Origin: Planctomycetaceae bacterium
GTDB lineage: Bacteria; Planctomycetota; Planctomycetia; Pirellulales; Pirellulaceae
DNA length: 6,421 nt
NCBI GenBank assembly: GCA_007129635.1
Contig: SKVE01000091.1
Span: forward strand, 1-6,421
Direction of reading: 5' to 3'
Positions 6,292-6,421 of the stretch are shown in pieces. The notes beneath the pieces were generated by a model. It worked only from the letters and a program-made list of their open reading frames with translations, was not told the origin of the DNA and searched no databases. The translations under genes and the position numbers were made by a program. The stretch's first letter is position 1, and each line of letters starts with the position of its first letter.

Positions 6292-6421
6292 ATGAGAATT
6301 AAGAAGAAATCATCCGAGGTGGTTGGCGGCGACATGACGCCGATGATCGACATGACGTTTCAGTTGATCGCCTTTTTCATGGTGCTGATCAATTTCACCC
6401 AGGCCGAACAGGACGACCGGA
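6292..6421 (+). CDS. ExbD/TolR-family biopolymer transport protein (3' partial)
   Basis: Only the first 43 codons are in the window; the frame is open to the last base. A GGAG at 6277-6280 lies 11 bases before ATG 6292. The visible protein has a basic cytoplasmic start (R2, K4-K6), then 'GGDMTPMIDMTFQLIAFFMV', the hallmark of ExbD/TolR. D20 corresponds to the single essential membrane aspartate (D25 in E. coli ExbD, D23 in TolR) that carries protons. The membrane helix runs from about 18 to 35, followed by a polar stretch ('TQAEQDDR') that begins the periplasmic part. It partners the ExbB-like protein encoded just upstream. Related ExbD proteins are about 140 residues, so most of the gene lies beyond the window; a second ExbD gene often follows in planctomycetes. 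Confidence 0.93.
   Translation, partial: MRIKKKSSEVVGGDMTPMIDMTFQLIAFFMVLINFTQAEQDDR

Overview
The window reads as a piece of a planctomycete chromosome, most likely Pirellulales (Rhodopirellula/Blastopirellula-like). The grounds are the moderately high GC content by eye, large secreted tetratricopeptide (TPR) proteins of a type common in that group, an ExbB-like channel carrying its own signal peptide and proline-rich leader, and an ExbD with the short N-terminus that ends in 'MTPMID'. The placement comes from recalled family patterns, not from a database search.

All five supported genes lie on the + strand, and both end genes are cut by the window. Bases 1-906 hold the C-terminal part of a von Willebrand factor A (vWA) protein with a YfbK/DUF3520-like tail. 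After a 139-base gap with a GC-rich stem-loop against a strong ribosome binding site, 1046-4174 encodes a 1042-residue exported TPR protein. Forty-four bases later, 4219-5256 encodes a 345-residue exported protein with a small beta-rich N-terminal module and TPR repeats. A structured 154-base spacer (5257-5410) follows. It has a 9-bp stem-loop, a weak promoter candidate and a stretch resembling the 3' half of a tRNA on the minus strand. Then come an ExbB/TolQ/MotA-family proton-channel subunit (5411-6235) and, after 56 bases with a small hairpin, the start of an ExbD/TolR-family subunit (6292 to the window end).

Together the last four genes look like an energised envelope module. The ExbB-like and ExbD-like proteins would form an inner-membrane motor that uses the proton gradient. 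The two exported TPR proteins are plausible periplasmic scaffolds or partners, by analogy with TPR proteins that accompany TolQR/ExbBD-type motors in other phyla (CpoB with Tol-Pal, the TPR and TtpC proteins near TonB2 systems, AglQRS gliding motors). What the motor drives cannot be told from the window. No tonB- or tolA-like partner is visible; it could lie downstream. No transposase, CRISPR array, intact RNA gene or sign of recent transfer was found.
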